Positions 51,678-62,141 of a stretch of DNA of 64,000 bases are shown piece by piece. The position numbers were made by a program, and so were the translations under genes. Below the pieces are notes generated by a model. The model was not told the DNA's origin. It ran no database searches and saw only the letters and a list, made by a program, of their open reading frames with translations. Source of the DNA: Sphingomonas sp. (GTDB taxonomy: Bacteria > Pseudomonadota > Alphaproteobacteria > Sphingomonadales > Sphingomonadaceae); contig JAFKLY010000002.1 in the NCBI GenBank assembly GCA_017304655.1, positions 620,001 to 684,000 on the forward strand. The letters run 5' to 3'. How positions within the stretch are numbered: position 1 is the first letter of the stretch; every line of letters begins with the position of its first letter.

Positions 51678-53873
51678 ATGGCGATCACTATCCGCACGAC
51701 TCTCGCAGAGCCGGAAACTGACAGCAGCTTCGTTCCCCATCGCCCGGCACGGCCGGAAAAAGCGGAGGGTGGGCGGCCGTTCCGGCTTGTCTCCGATTAC
51801 GAGCCGGCGGGGGATCAGCCGACGGCGATCGCGGAACTGGTCGAAGGTGCGCTGGCCGGGGAGAAGGACCAGGTGCTGCTCGGCGTCACCGGATCGGGCA
51901 AGACCTTCACCATGGCCAAGGTGATCGAGGCGGTGCAGCGTCCGGCGCTGGTACTCGCGCCCAACAAGATCCTCGCCGCGCAGCTCTATGGCGAGTTCAA
52001 GAGCTTCTTTCCGGAGAATGCCGTCGAATATTTCGTCAGCTATTACGACTATTATCAACCGGAAGCCTATGTCGCTCGGTCCGATACCTATATCGAGAAA
52101 GAAAGCTCCGTGAACGAGGCGATCGACCGGATGCGCCACTCGGCGACGCGAGCGCTGCTTGAAAGGGATGATGTCATCATCGTCGCTTCGGTCTCCTGCC
52201 TCTATGGCATCGGCTCGGTCGAAACCTATTCAGCGATGACCTTCAGTCTCAAGAAGGGTGAGGTGCAGGACCAGCGCGAGATCATCCGCAAACTCGTTGC
52301 CCTGCAATACAAGCGCAACGATGCGGCCTTCGCGCGCGGTAACTTCCGTGTGCGCGGCGACAATCTTGAGATCTTTCCGTCGCACTATGAGGATAATGCC
52401 TGGCGCATCAGCTTCTTCGGTGACGAGGTCGAGGAGATTGTCGAGTTCGATCCGCTGACCGGCAAGAAGGCCGCGAGCCTCGATTATATCAAGGTCTTCC
52501 CCAACAGCCACCACGTGACGCCCGGACCCACGCTCAAGCAGGCGATGGAGGCGATCCGCCACGAGCTGACCGAGCGACTGAAAGAGCTACAGGGAGAGGG
52601 ACGGTTGCTCGAAGCCCAGCGGCTGGAGCAACGCACCAATTTCGACCTGGAGATGATCGCCGCGACGGGAAGTTGCGCAGGCATCGAGAATTATTCCCGC
52701 TTCCTCACCGGGCGCCTACCGGGGGAGCCGCCGCCCACGCTGTTCGAATATCTTCCGGAAAACGCGATCCTCTTCGTCGACGAGAGCCACCAGACCGTGC
52801 CGCAGATCGGCGCGATGGCGCGGGGCGACCATCGCCGCAAGGTAACACTCGCCGAATATGGCTTTCGCCTGCCGAGTTGCATCGACAACCGGCCGCTGCG
52901 CTTCAACGAGTGGGACGCGATGCGCCCGCAGACGGTCAGCGTCTCGGCGACGCCCGGTTCGTGGGAAATGGAGCAGACCGGCGGCGTCTTTGCCGAGCAG
53001 GTCATTCGCCCGACCGGCCTCATCGACCCGCCGGTGGAGATCAAGCCGGTCGAGGATCAGGTCGACGATCTCATCAACGAGGCTCGGATCACCGCCGCCA
53101 AGGGCTATCGCACGCTTGTCACGACCCTTACCAAGCGCATGGCCGAGGACCTGACCGAGTTCATGCACGAAGCTGGCCTCAAGGTGCGCTACATGCACAG
53201 CGACGTGGAGACGCTGGAGCGCATCGAGCTGATCCGCGATCTGCGCCTTGGCGTCTATGACGTGCTGGTCGGTATCAACCTGTTGCGCGAGGGGCTGGAC
53301 ATTCCCGAATGCGGGCTGGTCGGCATTCTCGATGCGGACAAGGAGGGCTTCCTGCGCTCGGAAACGAGCCTCATCCAGACCATCGGCCGCGCCGCGCGCA
53401 ATGTTGACGGACGCGTCATCCTCTATGCGGACCGGATCACCGGCTCGATGGAGCGCGCGCTTAACGAGACCGGCCGTCGCCGCGAGAAGCAGCTGGCGTA
53501 TAATGCCGAGCATGGCATCACGCCGGAGTCGGTCCGCAAACAGATCGGCGACATCATCGCCCATGTGGCGAGCAAGGATCAGGTGACGGTGGAGACCGGG
53601 CTGGAGGACGCGCCGCACCTCGTTGGCCACAATCTGCGAGCCTATATCGAAGAGTTGGAAAAGAAGATGCGCGCCGCCGCCGCCGACCTCGAATTCGAGG
53701 AAGCCGGCCGCCTGCGCGACGAAATCCGCAAGCTGGAAGCGGAGGAACTGGGTCTGCCCGCCGAGCAGCAGGTGACGGGCCAGTCCGGCCGCTATCAGGG
53801 GCGGGCAACCGAAGGCAAGCCCGGCACCCGCAAGATGCGCTACGGGAAGACGACGCGGAAGTTCGGGCGGTGA
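51678..53873 (+). CDS. uvrB: Excinuclease ABC subunit B
   Basis: A 731-residue nucleotide excision repair helicase. Walker [11 protein letters not shown] (about 68-77); beta-hairpin region [13 protein letters not shown] with aromatic residues inserted between DNA strands; [23 protein letters not shown] (DEAD-like); [19 protein letters not shown]; motif [15 protein letters not shown]. The C-terminal UVR motif (about 660-690: [28 protein letters not shown]) binds UvrC. Longer than E. coli UvrB (673) mainly through N- and C-terminal basic tails. The tail ends in a basic stretch ([14 protein letters not shown]). Confidence 0.97.
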   Translation: MAITIRTTLAEPETDSSFVPHRPARPEKAEGGRPFRLVSDYEPAGDQPTAIAELVEGALAGEKDQVLLGVTGSGKTFTMAKVIEAVQRPALVLAPNKILAAQLYGEFKSFFPENAVEYFVSYYDYYQPEAYVARSDTYIEKESSVNEAIDRMRHSATRALLERDDVIIVASVSCLYGIGSVETYSAMTFSLKKGEVQDQREIIRKLVALQYKRNDAAFARGNFRVRGDNLEIFPSHYEDNAWRISFFGDEVEEIVEFDPLTGKKAASLDYIKVFPNSHHVTPGPTLKQAMEAIRHELTERLKELQGEGRLLEAQRLEQRTNFDLEMIAATGSCAGIENYSRFLTGRLPGEPPPTLFEYLPENAILFVDESHQTVPQIGAMARGDHRRKVTLAEYGFRLPSCIDNRPLRFNEWDAMRPQTVSVSATPGSWEMEQTGGVFAEQVIRPTGLIDPPVEIKPVEDQVDDLINEARITAAKGYRTLVTTLTKRMAEDLTEFMHEAGLKVRYMHSDVETLERIELIRDLRLGVYDVLVGINLLREGLDIPECGLVGILDADKEGFLRSETSLIQTIGRAARNVDGRVILYADRITGSMERALNETGRRREKQLAYNAEHGITPESVRKQIGDIIAHVASKDQVTVETGLEDAPHLVGHNLRAYIEELEKKMRAAAADLEFEEAGRLRDEIRKLEAEELGLPAEQQVTGQSGRYQGRATEGKPGTRKMRYGKTTRKFGR

Positions 53874-53897
53874 GGTTAGATCTTTAATCTGGAAAGG

Positions 53898-53912
53898 TCA
53901 GAACAGTTCTGA
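53898..53912. promoter_or_regulatory. Operator-like palindrome upstream of the HicAB module
   Basis: TCAGAACAGTTCTGA is a perfect 15-bp palindrome (7-bp arms, central A). It ends 20 bases before the start of the three-gene operon. TA antitoxins and winged-helix proteins usually repress their own operon through such sites. Confidence 0.55.
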
Positions 53913-53931
53913 TAAGAGCCACAAGAATGAG

Positions 53932-54372
53932 ATGGCTCACATGCGTACGATAGAAGTGACAACCGAGGTTTATGCTCGGATATGGTCCCAGCGCCGAGAT
54001 GGTGAAGAGGACGAGAATTCGATTCTCGCCCGTCTGTTGGGTGTTGGGACCCATGACGAAGCGGCGCGGCAGGAGGGCAAGGAAAGTGAAAACTTGTCCC
54101 CGAAACGAGACAAGGTGCGGTGGCGCGACGATGTGCTGGACGCATTAAAGAATCTGGGTGGGCGTGCTCACCTCAGTGACATCTACCGGGAGGTCCGTGA
54201 AATTAGGCTCCGCCACGGGCGCACTGTTCCGACAAATGCAAATGCGATCGTTCGACGAGAACTAGAGCAGAACTGTTTCGAGGCCGGAGCCTATACGGGG
54301 GAACGGAATTGGTTCCGCTCGGTGGAGGGTATGGGGCAAGGAATTTGGGGAATCCGGGAGGAGGGCATCTAA
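53932..54372 (+). CDS. Unknown winged-helix-like protein in HicAB operon
   Basis: A 146-residue soluble protein. N-terminal part (about 1-45) has a ribbon-helix-like start (TIEVTTEVYARIWSQR). The C-terminal half (about 60-146) has WRDDVLDALKNLGGRAHLSDIYREVREIRLRHGRTVPTNANAIVRRELEQN...WFRSVEGMGQGIWGI, a winged-helix pattern like the HARE-HTH/Mrr-N-type domains that occur with restriction and methylation proteins. Base composition is less GC-rich than the flanks. hicA begins directly after its stop. ATG 53932 or 53941. Function not known; possible DNA-binding partner of the toxin module. Confidence 0.7.
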   Translation: MAHMRTIEVTTEVYARIWSQRRDGEEDENSILARLLGVGTHDEAARQEGKESENLSPKRDKVRWRDDVLDALKNLGGRAHLSDIYREVREIRLRHGRTVPTNANAIVRRELEQNCFEAGAYTGERNWFRSVEGMGQGIWGIREEGI

Positions 54373-54624
54373 ATGGTCAAGCCCTCCACCCTTCTCCAGC
54401 GCCTACTCGACGGCCAGCGCGCTATCGCGTTTCGTGACTTCGAGCGCATCCTGCTGGCGCTCGGCTTTACGCACGAACGGACAAAGGGCAGTCATCGCAT
54501 CTATGTCCACCCTGCAATATGCCGGCCATTTCCGGTTCAGCCGGAGGGTAAGGATGCCAAACGCTACCAGATCCGGGAACTGCTTGAACTTGTCGAGGCA
54601 TACGGCTTACATATCGGGGCATGA
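54373..54624 (+). CDS. hicA: HicA-family mRNA interferase toxin
   Basis: An 83-residue dsRBD-like toxin. AFRDFERILLALGFTHERTKGSHRIYVHP contains the conserved active-site His in GSHRIY; then LLELVEAYGL at the C-terminus. HicA cleaves mRNA and is neutralised by HicB. The start ATG directly follows the previous stop, and its end overlaps hicB by 4 bases. The N-terminal VKPSTLLQRLLDGQRA is slightly longer than the classical 60-residue HicA. Confidence 0.88.
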   Translation: MVKPSTLLQRLLDGQRAIAFRDFERILLALGFTHERTKGSHRIYVHPAICRPFPVQPEGKDAKRYQIRELLELVEAYGLHIGA

Positions 54625-54842
54625 ACGAGCCGCATTATCACATCAATCTCTTCTGGTCGGATGAGGATCAGTGCTGGGTTGCGGATGTTCCTGATCTCAA
54701 GCCCTGCTCGGCTCATGGTGAGACGCGCGCGCAGGCACTGGCAAACATCGATGATGCAATTGAGGGGTGGTTGTCAGTCGCGCGAGATCGTGGATTTTTG
54801 ATCCCGGAGCCGCGTTATCGCCCGGCCATATATGCGGCCTGA
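54621..54842 (+). CDS. hicB: HicB-family antitoxin
   Basis: A 73-residue partial RNase-H-fold antitoxin: YHINLFWSDEDQCWVADVPDLKPCSAHGETRAQALANIDDAIEGWL is the HicB core. It lacks the C-terminal DNA-binding domain of larger HicB proteins, so autoregulation would need another protein. The upstream winged-helix protein is a candidate. ATG 54621 overlaps hicA stop (ATGA). Confidence 0.88.
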   Translation: MNEPHYHINLFWSDEDQCWVADVPDLKPCSAHGETRAQALANIDDAIEGWLSVARDRGFLIPEPRYRPAIYAA

Positions 54843-54914
54843 GGATATGCTGGTGTCCCTTGGTGATCGCCAGATGTCGATTTTAGGAGCGCGTCTTTTT
54901 TCGATGCCGAAAGC

Positions 54915-55982
54915 GTGAGGAGCCGGGTCTTAGTTCGCTTGCTCCTCGCGCTCGCTCCCCTCATCCCATTCCCCGCCTTCGCCTGCACGCCTGCGCCCGG
55001 CTATCGCACCCCCACCAATTTCGAGCTGGTGCAGCAGGCAGACCTCATCGTGCTCGCGCGCGTGGTCGATGGGCCGGATGAGCCGTTCGGGCCGCGGGCG
55101 GAGGTGTCGCTGGCGCCGGTGCGGGTGCTCAAGGGCACGCTGCCGGGCGATCCGCTGCGGCTGATTGGCAGTCTGAAATGGAACGGGCGTACCGTGCCCT
55201 CGATGCCGACGCCGCTCGCGGCCTCGCATTTCTCCGCTGGCATGGGCGGCTGCATACGGCTGTTTTATCCCAAGGGGGGATTGGTCGTCGCCCTGTTTCA
55301 GCGCACGGAAGTCACCGAGAAGCATGCCTTTCCTTTCGCCATGACGCCGATGTTCGAGCCATTCGCCCGTGCCGCCGAGGATGTGGAGAGCGAGCAAGGC
55401 GTGTGGGTGAAAGCTGTCGAGGCCTATGTGGCGCTCCAGGCAGGCGGGGATGCAGCACATCTGCGGTCTGCCGTGACGCGCAAGCGGCAGGAGCTTTTGT
55501 CCGACAAGGACGATCTGGCGGCGCAGGCCATGGCAGAAGATCTCGCCGAGTATCTTGAACAGACCGGGCCGGGCGATCGGCCAGAGCGCGTTGACCAGCC
55601 GCATTGGCGCCATATTGATCTGCCGGACGAGAGCGTGGCGCTGCTCGGCAGCAAGACGGTGAAGGCGCGTATCCTGCGCTGCAAGGCCGGCGGCAGCGCG
55701 GTGGAGGTCTATTGGCCGCAGGAGGAAGGGGAGGTGAAGCACTTCCGCTTTGGCGAGCAGCGGTTCGCGTTGACTCCGGCGACGCTGGCGCTTTCACCTG
55801 ATCTTAGATCGGCCTCCGCCACGCTGGCGCTGGACGCGCCTTTGCTGGCAGTGCTTGGCGAGCGGGCGGCGTTGGCCGGGCTGGACATGTCCGCAGGCCC
55901 GCTCGTTGCGCCGTCGCGCGACGTATTGCAGAAATTCAGCGCGCGCTGCGCCGCTCTGCTCGGCAGCAGCAGGGCGGAATAA
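54915..55982 (+). CDS. Large exported hypothetical protein
   Basis: A 355-residue protein with a signal peptide (cleaved after PAFA, before CTPAPGY). The N-terminal mature part (about 25-150) has ADLIVLARVVDGPDEPFGPRAEVSLAPVRVLKGTLPGD and GGCIRLFYPKGGLVVALF, a beta-rich pattern that recalls TIMP/netrin-like NTR domains (weak). Middle helical region 150-220; C-terminal region with two Cys (LRCKAGGSAV, ARCAALL). Start uncertain: GTG 54915 or TTG 54939. Function unknown. Confidence 0.72.
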   Translation: MRSRVLVRLLLALAPLIPFPAFACTPAPGYRTPTNFELVQQADLIVLARVVDGPDEPFGPRAEVSLAPVRVLKGTLPGDPLRLIGSLKWNGRTVPSMPTPLAASHFSAGMGGCIRLFYPKGGLVVALFQRTEVTEKHAFPFAMTPMFEPFARAAEDVESEQGVWVKAVEAYVALQAGGDAAHLRSAVTRKRQELLSDKDDLAAQAMAEDLAEYLEQTGPGDRPERVDQPHWRHIDLPDESVALLGSKTVKARILRCKAGGSAVEVYWPQEEGEVKHFRFGEQRFALTPATLALSPDLRSASATLALDAPLLAVLGERAALAGLDMSAGPLVAPSRDVLQKFSARCAALLGSSRAE

Positions 55983-56410
55983 CGCATCCCTGTTCAAGTG
56001 AATCTGGTAGCGCTCACATTTTTATTGCATTCCGGTGTGTTCCGCGCTGGAATGGTAGAGTGTGATGTGCCAATGCAACAAGGCGGTTGGTCGTGAACTT
56101 TCGGGACAGTGCAGGCTGTCAAAGGCAGTTGACATGCAGTAGACAAAGTCTACAAAGCCCGCCGCTGGTCGCCCGATAAACGTCCGAAAACGGATAAAAA
56201 ACGGATAGTTAACAGCTTTTAGCTTAAGCTCCTGTTCAGAGACATCGCGCCAATTGGTCGGTTGACTAAAAAGCGGCGTCGCTGAAGCGGGGGCAAGGCA
56301 TGATGTTGCGGCTGCGAGATTCTTCATGAATCCGGCTTGCCGGAAGTGATTTATTCGAGTAACACAGCTGTAACGACGAAAGGCGCCTGGGCGCCGGGGC
56401 GACCACATCC
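55983..56410. other. Long A+T-richer intergenic region upstream of the RND operon
   Basis: 428 bp without a supported gene; a minus-strand frame at 56022-56408 has no ribosome binding site and no protein-like pattern. The stretch around 56170-56230 (AAACGGATAAAAAACGG, TTAACAGC) is clearly more A+T-rich than the window. It probably holds the efflux promoter and its regulator's operator; I saw no clear palindrome. Confidence 0.5.
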
Positions 56411-57589
56411 ATGAACTATGAAACCAACATGAAATACGACACCATGCTGGCTGGCGAGACGATCGACGAGGAGACCAGGCGCAAGCGGCGTCGGCTGCTG
56501 CTGCTGGTTGGCGCTGTCGTGCTGGTCGCGATCCTGGCGATGGTGGCTTATCGCATGATCGGTGGCGGTGACGCCAAGGACAAGGACGAAAGCCAGGTGC
56601 CGCTCGTCACTGTCGCCGTGCCGGGACAGGAAGCGATCACGCGCATGGCCAACGCGACCGGATCACTCGCCGCGCGGGTCGATATGCCGGTCGGCGTCGT
56701 CGGCGAGGGCGGCCGCGTGCTGGCGGTGCATGTCCAGCCGGGAGACCGCGTGGGCGCCGGGCAGATTCTCGCGACGATCGAGCGCTCAGTGCAGGCACAG
56801 CAGATCGCGCAGCTCTCCGCGCAGGTGGAGGTCAATCGCGCGGATGCCAAGCTCGCTCAGAACAATCTCGATCGCGCCCGTGCATTGCTGGCCGATGGCT
56901 TCGTGTCCAAGGCGGATATTGACCAGCGGACGGCGACGCGGGATGCCGCCGTGGCGCGCGTCAACGTGGCCGTCGCCCAACTCAACCAGATGCGCGCGCA
57001 GGTCGGCCGCCTTGATATTCGTGCGCCGGAAGCCGGACTGGTGCTGACGCGCAATGTCGAGCCTGGCCAGGTGGTGAGTGCCGGTAGCGGCGTGTTGTTC
57101 CGCATCGCCAAGGGCGGCGAGATGGAAATGCGGGCGCTGCTCTCCGAGAATGAACTTGCGCAGATCCGCGAAGGCACGGCAGTGAAGGTCACGCCCGTCG
57201 GGCTGAGCCAGAGCTTTGAGGGGCATGTGTGGCAGGTCGCGCCGGTGATCGATCAGACCAACCGGCAGGGGATCGTGCGTATCGCGCTGCCCTATAATTC
57301 CGTGTTGCGGCCTGGTGGTTTCGCCAATGCGCAGATCGCGCTGGAGCGGGTTGCAGCGGCGGTGTTGCCTGAATCGGCGGTGCAGAGCGACCAGAAGGGC
57401 AGCTACGTCTTTGTCGTCGGCAAAGACAACAAGGTCGAGCGCCGCGCCGTGACGACCGGCGCCGTGACCGCGAACGGCCTTGCCATCACCAAGGGCCTCA
57501 CCGGTAATGAGAAGGTCGTGCTCTACGCGGGCGGCTTCCTAAACCCCGGCGAGACTGTGAAGCCGAAGTTAGAGAAGATCGGCAGCTAA
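56411..57589 (+). CDS. RND efflux periplasmic adaptor (membrane fusion protein)
   Basis: A 392-residue HlyD/AcrA-type adaptor. Cytoplasmic N-terminus, one TM (about 27-47, RLLLLVGAVVLVAILAMVAY), lipoyl/barrel-sandwich halves (EGGRVLAVHVQPGDRVGAGQILATIE and LDIRAPEAGLVLTRNVEPGQVVSAGS), helical hairpin with AQNNLDRARALLADGFVSKADIDQ, and membrane-proximal domain ending LNPGETVKPKLEKIGS. It bridges the RND pump to an outer-membrane channel. The pump follows at 61 bp. Confidence 0.93.
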   Translation: MNYETNMKYDTMLAGETIDEETRRKRRRLLLLVGAVVLVAILAMVAYRMIGGGDAKDKDESQVPLVTVAVPGQEAITRMANATGSLAARVDMPVGVVGEGGRVLAVHVQPGDRVGAGQILATIERSVQAQQIAQLSAQVEVNRADAKLAQNNLDRARALLADGFVSKADIDQRTATRDAAVARVNVAVAQLNQMRAQVGRLDIRAPEAGLVLTRNVEPGQVVSAGSGVLFRIAKGGEMEMRALLSENELAQIREGTAVKVTPVGLSQSFEGHVWQVAPVIDQTNRQGIVRIALPYNSVLRPGGFANAQIALERVAAAVLPESAVQSDQKGSYVFVVGKDNKVERRAVTTGAVTANGLAITKGLTGNEKVVLYAGGFLNPGETVKPKLEKIGS

Positions 57590-57650
57590 GGAACGCGCTC
57601 CGCAGGTCTGCCAGCGGCAGCCCGGATCGACTGTAAGCAGGACAGGACAG

Positions 57651-60600
57651 ATGAGCCTTCGCAACATTTCGGCCTGGAGCATCCGCAATCCGGTGCCGCC
57701 GATCGTCATCTTCCTGGGGCTGTTGCTGGCTGGGGTCATGGCGTTCAACGACATGGCCGTAGTCGACAATCCGGATATCGATTTCCCGGCCGTGCAGGTG
57801 CAGATCAGCCAACCGGGCGCCGCGCCGACCGAGATCGAGACACAGATCACGCAGCGCGTCGAAGCCGCCGTGCGCGGTATCAACGGCGTGGACGAGATTC
57901 AGTCCACCGCACGCGAAGGCGCGAGCGAAACGTTCATCCAGTTCCAGATCGGTAACGATCCCAATGTCGCGGTGCAGGAAGTGAAGAACGCGATCGACCA
58001 GATCCGTTCCGATCTGCCCGACGGCATTCTCGAACCCTTCGTGCAGAAGGTGGATATCGGCGGATCGGAAATCGCTTACTACGCCGTGCAGGCGAGCGAC
58101 ATGACGATCGAGCAGTTGAGCTGGTTTGTCGACGATACGGTCGCCAAGCGCCTGCTCGCGATCGAGGGCATGGCCCGCGTCAGTCGCGGTGGCGGCGTGG
58201 ACCGCGAAATCCGCGTCATTCTCGATCCGGCCAAGATGCAGTCGCTCGGTGTGACTGCGTCTCAGGTCAACCAGGCGCTTCGCCAGGTCAACCTGAACGC
58301 AGCCGGCGGCCAGGCGGAGATCGCAGGGTCGCGCCAGTCGGTGCGCGTGCTGGGCAATGCGCGGACCGCTTATGATCTGGGCCAGACGCAGATTTCGCTC
58401 GGCGGCGGCCGCACCGTGCTGCTCTCGGATATCGCGACCGTCTCGGACGGCTATGGCGAGCAGAAGCGGCTGGGCAAGGTCGAAGGCAAGCAGGTCGTCA
58501 CCTTCTCGATCGAGCGGGCCAAGGGCGCATCGGACGTCAACGTCTTTGACCAGACCATGGAGACGCTCGACAAGCTGGAGAAGGAAAATCCCGGCATCCG
58601 GTTCCGTCAGCTGTTCACAAGCGTCAACTATACCAAGAGCCAATATTCCAGTTCCATGCACGCCATCATCGAGGGCGCGGTGCTGGCGGTCATCGTGGTT
58701 TTTATCTTCCTGCGGGATTGGCGCGCGACCGTGATCAGCGCGATTGCGATCCCGTTGTCTGCCATTCCGACCTTCTTCTTCATGGATCTGATGGGGTTCA
58801 ACCTCAACTTCCTGTCGCTGCTTGCGCTCGGACTGGTGGCGGGCGTGCTGGTCGATGACGCGATCGTGGAGATCGAAAACATCGTGCGCCATATGCGCAT
58901 GGGCAAAACGGCCTATCAGGCGTCCATCGATGCGGCAGACGAGATCGGCCTCGCCGTGGTTGCGACGACCTTCTCCATCGTCGCTGTGTTCCTGCCCGTT
59001 GGCCTCATGCCGGGCATTTCCGGCCAGTTCTTCAAGAATTTCGGCTTTACCGTGGTTATCTCGGTGCTCATCTCGCTCGCCGTCGCGCGCATGATCACGC
59101 CGATGATCGCCGCTTACTTCCTGGAGCACCATGGCGAGGAGAAGCACGGCGAAGGCTGGCTGATGGACCGCTACATGAGCCTGCTCGCCTGGGCGCTCGA
59201 TACGCGCAAGGCACGGGCTTATGCTCAGGGCGGGGATCTGCGCCGCCGGATCGCTGCGCGTTTTCTCGATCATCGCGTGTGGATGATGGGCTTCGGCATT
59301 GCGGCCTTCGGGCTGACGGTCGCGCTGCTCATGACCATGCCGCAGCAATTCCAGCCAGACCAGGACAACGACTTCAGTCGCGTCAACATCGAAATGGTGC
59401 CCGGCACGACGATCAGGCAGACAGAGGCCGCGACGGACCGCGTGGCCGCGCTGCTCAACTCCCAGCCGGAAGTCGAGACGGCGATGGAGAATATCCGCGA
59501 GGGCAATGCGCGCATCTTCATCACGTTGAAGCGCGACCGCAAGCGTTCGTCCATCGAGTTCGAGCGTGACCTCGCGCCCAAGCTCGCCAGTTTCCCGGAT
59601 GCGCGGGTGAGCTTTGCCTCGCAACAGGGTGGCTTTGGCACCGGTCGCGACATCTCCGTCATGCTCAACGGCTCCGATCCCAAGGTGTTGGAGGAAACAG
59701 CCGCGAAGCTGACAGAGCAGATGAAGGCCCTGCCCGAGGTGGTGGCCCCGCGCGTCAATGCCGACATGCAGCGGCCCGAGCTCATCATCCGCCCACGGCT
59801 CGATCTTGCCGCGCAGCTTGGCGTGACGACTTCCGCGCTGAGCCAGACGATCCGGATCGCGACGCTGGGTGATATCGACCAGAACAGTGCAAAATTCTCG
59901 CTCTCTGACCGTCAGGTGCCGATTCGCGTGATGCTGCCCGAAGCGTCCCGTCGTGACCTCTCGACCATCGAGAATCTGCCGGTGCAGACCAGCGCTGGCT
60001 CGTTCGTGCCGCTGAGCCGCGTGGCCGAGATCAGCTTCGGCGCCGGTCCGACGACGATCCAGCGTTATGCGCAGCAGCGCCGTATCTTCGTGGGCGCGGA
60101 CCTCGCCAAGGGCGCGGTCAAGGGTCCGGTGATGGAGAAGATCAAGAATCTGCCGATCATGAAAAACCTGCCGGCCGGCGTTTCCAACGAGGCCGTGGGC
60201 AATGACAAGTGGCAGCAGGAGCTGATCGTCAACTTTATCATCGCCGTGGGCGCCGGCGTGATGCTCGTCTTTGCGGTGCTGGTGCTGCTCTACAAGCGCT
60301 TCATCTCGCCGCTGGTGAACATGTGTTCGCTCGCTCTGGCGCCGCTTGGAGGCCTGCTGTTCCTGCTCGTCCTCGGCCAGCCGATCTCGCTGCCGGTCTA
60401 TATCGGCCTGCTCATGTTGCTCGGCATCGTGGCCAAGAACTCCATTCTGCTCATCGACTTCGCGCTGGAGGAGATGGACCGCGGCGTGCCGAAATATGAC
60501 GCGATCATGGAAGCCGGGCACAAGCGCGCCCAGCCGATCGTCATGACCACCGTCGCCATGACGGCTGGCATGATTCCCACCGCGCTCTCGCTCACCGGTG

Positions 60601-60797
60601 ACGGCGCCTGGCGCTCGCCCATGGGTATCACGGTGATCGGCGGTCTCGTGCTCTCGACGCTGCTGACGCTGGCCATTGTGCCAGCCGCGTTCAGCCTGGC
60701 CGATGGTCTTGAGAAGCGCCTGGGTCCATGGCTGCGCCGTCGCGTGCTGAGTTATGATGGCAAGGGCGAAACGCCCGCTCCGCATCCCGCCGAATAA
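57651..60797 (+). CDS. RND efflux pump permease (AcrB/MexB-like HAE family)
   Basis: A 1048-residue, 12-TM proton-driven pump. TM4 carries the proton-relay motif [26 protein letters not shown] (two Asp), and TM10-12 carry [17 protein letters not shown]. The large periplasmic loops (about 35-330 and 560-870) bear porter and docking domains ([35 protein letters not shown]). The family exports drugs or hydrophobic metabolites. The absence of an adjacent outer-membrane factor gene means a distant TolC-like channel is used. Confidence 0.94.
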   Translation: MSLRNISAWSIRNPVPPIVIFLGLLLAGVMAFNDMAVVDNPDIDFPAVQVQISQPGAAPTEIETQITQRVEAAVRGINGVDEIQSTAREGASETFIQFQIGNDPNVAVQEVKNAIDQIRSDLPDGILEPFVQKVDIGGSEIAYYAVQASDMTIEQLSWFVDDTVAKRLLAIEGMARVSRGGGVDREIRVILDPAKMQSLGVTASQVNQALRQVNLNAAGGQAEIAGSRQSVRVLGNARTAYDLGQTQISLGGGRTVLLSDIATVSDGYGEQKRLGKVEGKQVVTFSIERAKGASDVNVFDQTMETLDKLEKENPGIRFRQLFTSVNYTKSQYSSSMHAIIEGAVLAVIVVFIFLRDWRATVISAIAIPLSAIPTFFFMDLMGFNLNFLSLLALGLVAGVLVDDAIVEIENIVRHMRMGKTAYQASIDAADEIGLAVVATTFSIVAVFLPVGLMPGISGQFFKNFGFTVVISVLISLAVARMITPMIAAYFLEHHGEEKHGEGWLMDRYMSLLAWALDTRKARAYAQGGDLRRRIAARFLDHRVWMMGFGIAAFGLTVALLMTMPQQFQPDQDNDFSRVNIEMVPGTTIRQTEAATDRVAALLNSQPEVETAMENIREGNARIFITLKRDRKRSSIEFERDLAPKLASFPDARVSFASQQGGFGTGRDISVMLNGSDPKVLEETAAKLTEQMKALPEVVAPRVNADMQRPELIIRPRLDLAAQLGVTTSALSQTIRIATLGDIDQNSAKFSLSDRQVPIRVMLPEASRRDLSTIENLPVQTSAGSFVPLSRVAEISFGAGPTTIQRYAQQRRIFVGADLAKGAVKGPVMEKIKNLPIMKNLPAGVSNEAVGNDKWQQELIVNFIIAVGAGVMLVFAVLVLLYKRFISPLVNMCSLALAPLGGLLFLLVLGQPISLPVYIGLLMLLGIVAKNSILLIDFALEEMDRGVPKYDAIMEAGHKRAQPIVMTTVAMTAGMIPTALSLTGDGAWRSPMGITVIGGLVLSTLLTLAIVPAAFSLADGLEKRLGPWLRRRVLSYDGKGETPAPHPAE

Positions 60798-60899
60798 ACC
60801 GCGCGGGAACCAAAGCCGCTCGCCACGCTTGTCACTGTTGCTTGCGCTTGCACTGCGCGGGCGGCATGACGGGGCGGTGATGCGCGGCGAGAGACAGCC

Positions 60900-62141
60900 A
60901 TGATCGGGATAGCGGCGAGCGGCGGCGCGCGACAGATGCGGATCGTCGCCACCGGCCTGCTGATCGCCATGGCCGCGCTGTACATTGCGGCGCGCAGTAC
61001 CGAAGGGCTGCATCCCGCCATCGGTTTCGTCCGCGCCTTTGCCGAAGCGGCGATGGTCGGCGGCCTGGCCGACTGGTTCGCCGTCACGGCGCTGTTCCGC
61101 CATCCGCTGGGCCTGCCGATCCCCCACACCGCGATCATCCCGCGCAACAAGGACCGGATCGGCGACACGCTGGCGACGTTCCTGCGCGACAATTTCCTCA
61201 CGCCGGCCGTCGTCGCCCGGCGCATGGCCCGGCTGGACGTCGCGGGCGCAGCCGGGCGCGTGCTCGCTGCTTCATCCGGCGGAGACGATCGGCTGCGGCG
61301 CGGCGCCTCGCGGCTGCTCGCCGATGGGCTGGAAGCGCTTGATGACGAACGGCTCGGCGGGATGATCAAGAGCGCGCTTGTCCAGCGGGTCGGCCAGCTC
61401 AAGGTTGCGCCGCTGCTGGGGCAGGTGCTCACCGCCGCGATGAAGGATGGCCGCCACAAGCCGGTGCTGGACGCGCTGATCCGGTGGGGCGCGCAGACGC
61501 TGGAAGCGAACAGTGCGCTTATCTACCAGATGGTTCACGAGCGTTCCGGCGCGATATTGCGGTTCACCGGGCTTGACGAGACGCTGGCGACCAAGATCAT
61601 CGAAGGGCTGGACAAGCTGCTGCAGGAAGCCGCCGAGGATCCGGATCATCGCTTGCGCGAGAAAGTGGAGGAGGGGCTGATGACGCTGGCCTCCGACCTC
61701 CAGAACGATCCTGCCATGCAGGCGCGCGTGGACCGAATCCGGGACGAGATGATCGCGAACCCCGCCATGCAGCGCTGGCTCGACGGGCTGTGGCAGGCGG
61801 CGCGCGAGGCGCTGCTCAAGGCCGCGCGCGATCCGCAGGCCGTGCTGGCCGGTCGGCTGGGCGAGATCACCCGCCAGATCGGCGAGACGCTGCGGGATGA
61901 TGCGGAACTGCGGCACCTCGTCAATCGCTTCGCCCGCCGCGTCGTGGCGGGCACGGCGGCGCGCTATGGCGACAGCATCGTCAAGCTGGTCTCCGATACG
62001 GTGCGGAGCTGGGACGCCCAGACCATCACCGACCGGCTGGAAAATGCCGTGGGGCGTGATCTGCAATATATCCGCATCAACGGCACGCTGGTTGGCGGGC
62101 TCGTTGGTGTTGGCCTGCACACCGCGTCGCTGCTGCTCTAA
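60900..62141 (+). CDS. DUF445 membrane protein
   Basis: A 413-residue protein. N-terminal TM (about 13-31), DUF445 core: FVRAFAEAAMVGGLADWFAVTALFRHPLGLPIPHTAIIPRNKDRIGDTLATFLRDNFLTP. A long amphipathic helical region (about 100-380) and a C-terminal TM (VGGLVGVGLHTASLLL) follow. Related to YjiN/YwbE-type proteins of unknown function. GAGA is weakly upstream of ATG 60900. The following intergenic segment carries the second repeat copy. Confidence 0.88.
   Translation: MIGIAASGGARQMRIVATGLLIAMAALYIAARSTEGLHPAIGFVRAFAEAAMVGGLADWFAVTALFRHPLGLPIPHTAIIPRNKDRIGDTLATFLRDNFLTPAVVARRMARLDVAGAAGRVLAASSGGDDRLRRGASRLLADGLEALDDERLGGMIKSALVQRVGQLKVAPLLGQVLTAAMKDGRHKPVLDALIRWGAQTLEANSALIYQMVHERSGAILRFTGLDETLATKIIEGLDKLLQEAAEDPDHRLREKVEEGLMTLASDLQNDPAMQARVDRIRDEMIANPAMQRWLDGLWQAAREALLKAARDPQAVLAGRLGEITRQIGETLRDDAELRHLVNRFARRVVAGTAARYGDSIVKLVSDTVRSWDAQTITDRLENAVGRDLQYIRINGTLVGGLVGVGLHTASLLL

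Noticed and set aside
56022..56408. 128-codon minus-strand frame upstream of the RND adaptor
   Set aside because: No ribosome binding site, no family pattern; lies in A+T-rich intergenic DNA.
57498..61127. 1209-codon minus-strand frame opposite the RND pump
   Set aside because: It is antisense to a clear RND permease with conserved motifs; its translation is low-complexity His/Arg/Asp-rich sequence.
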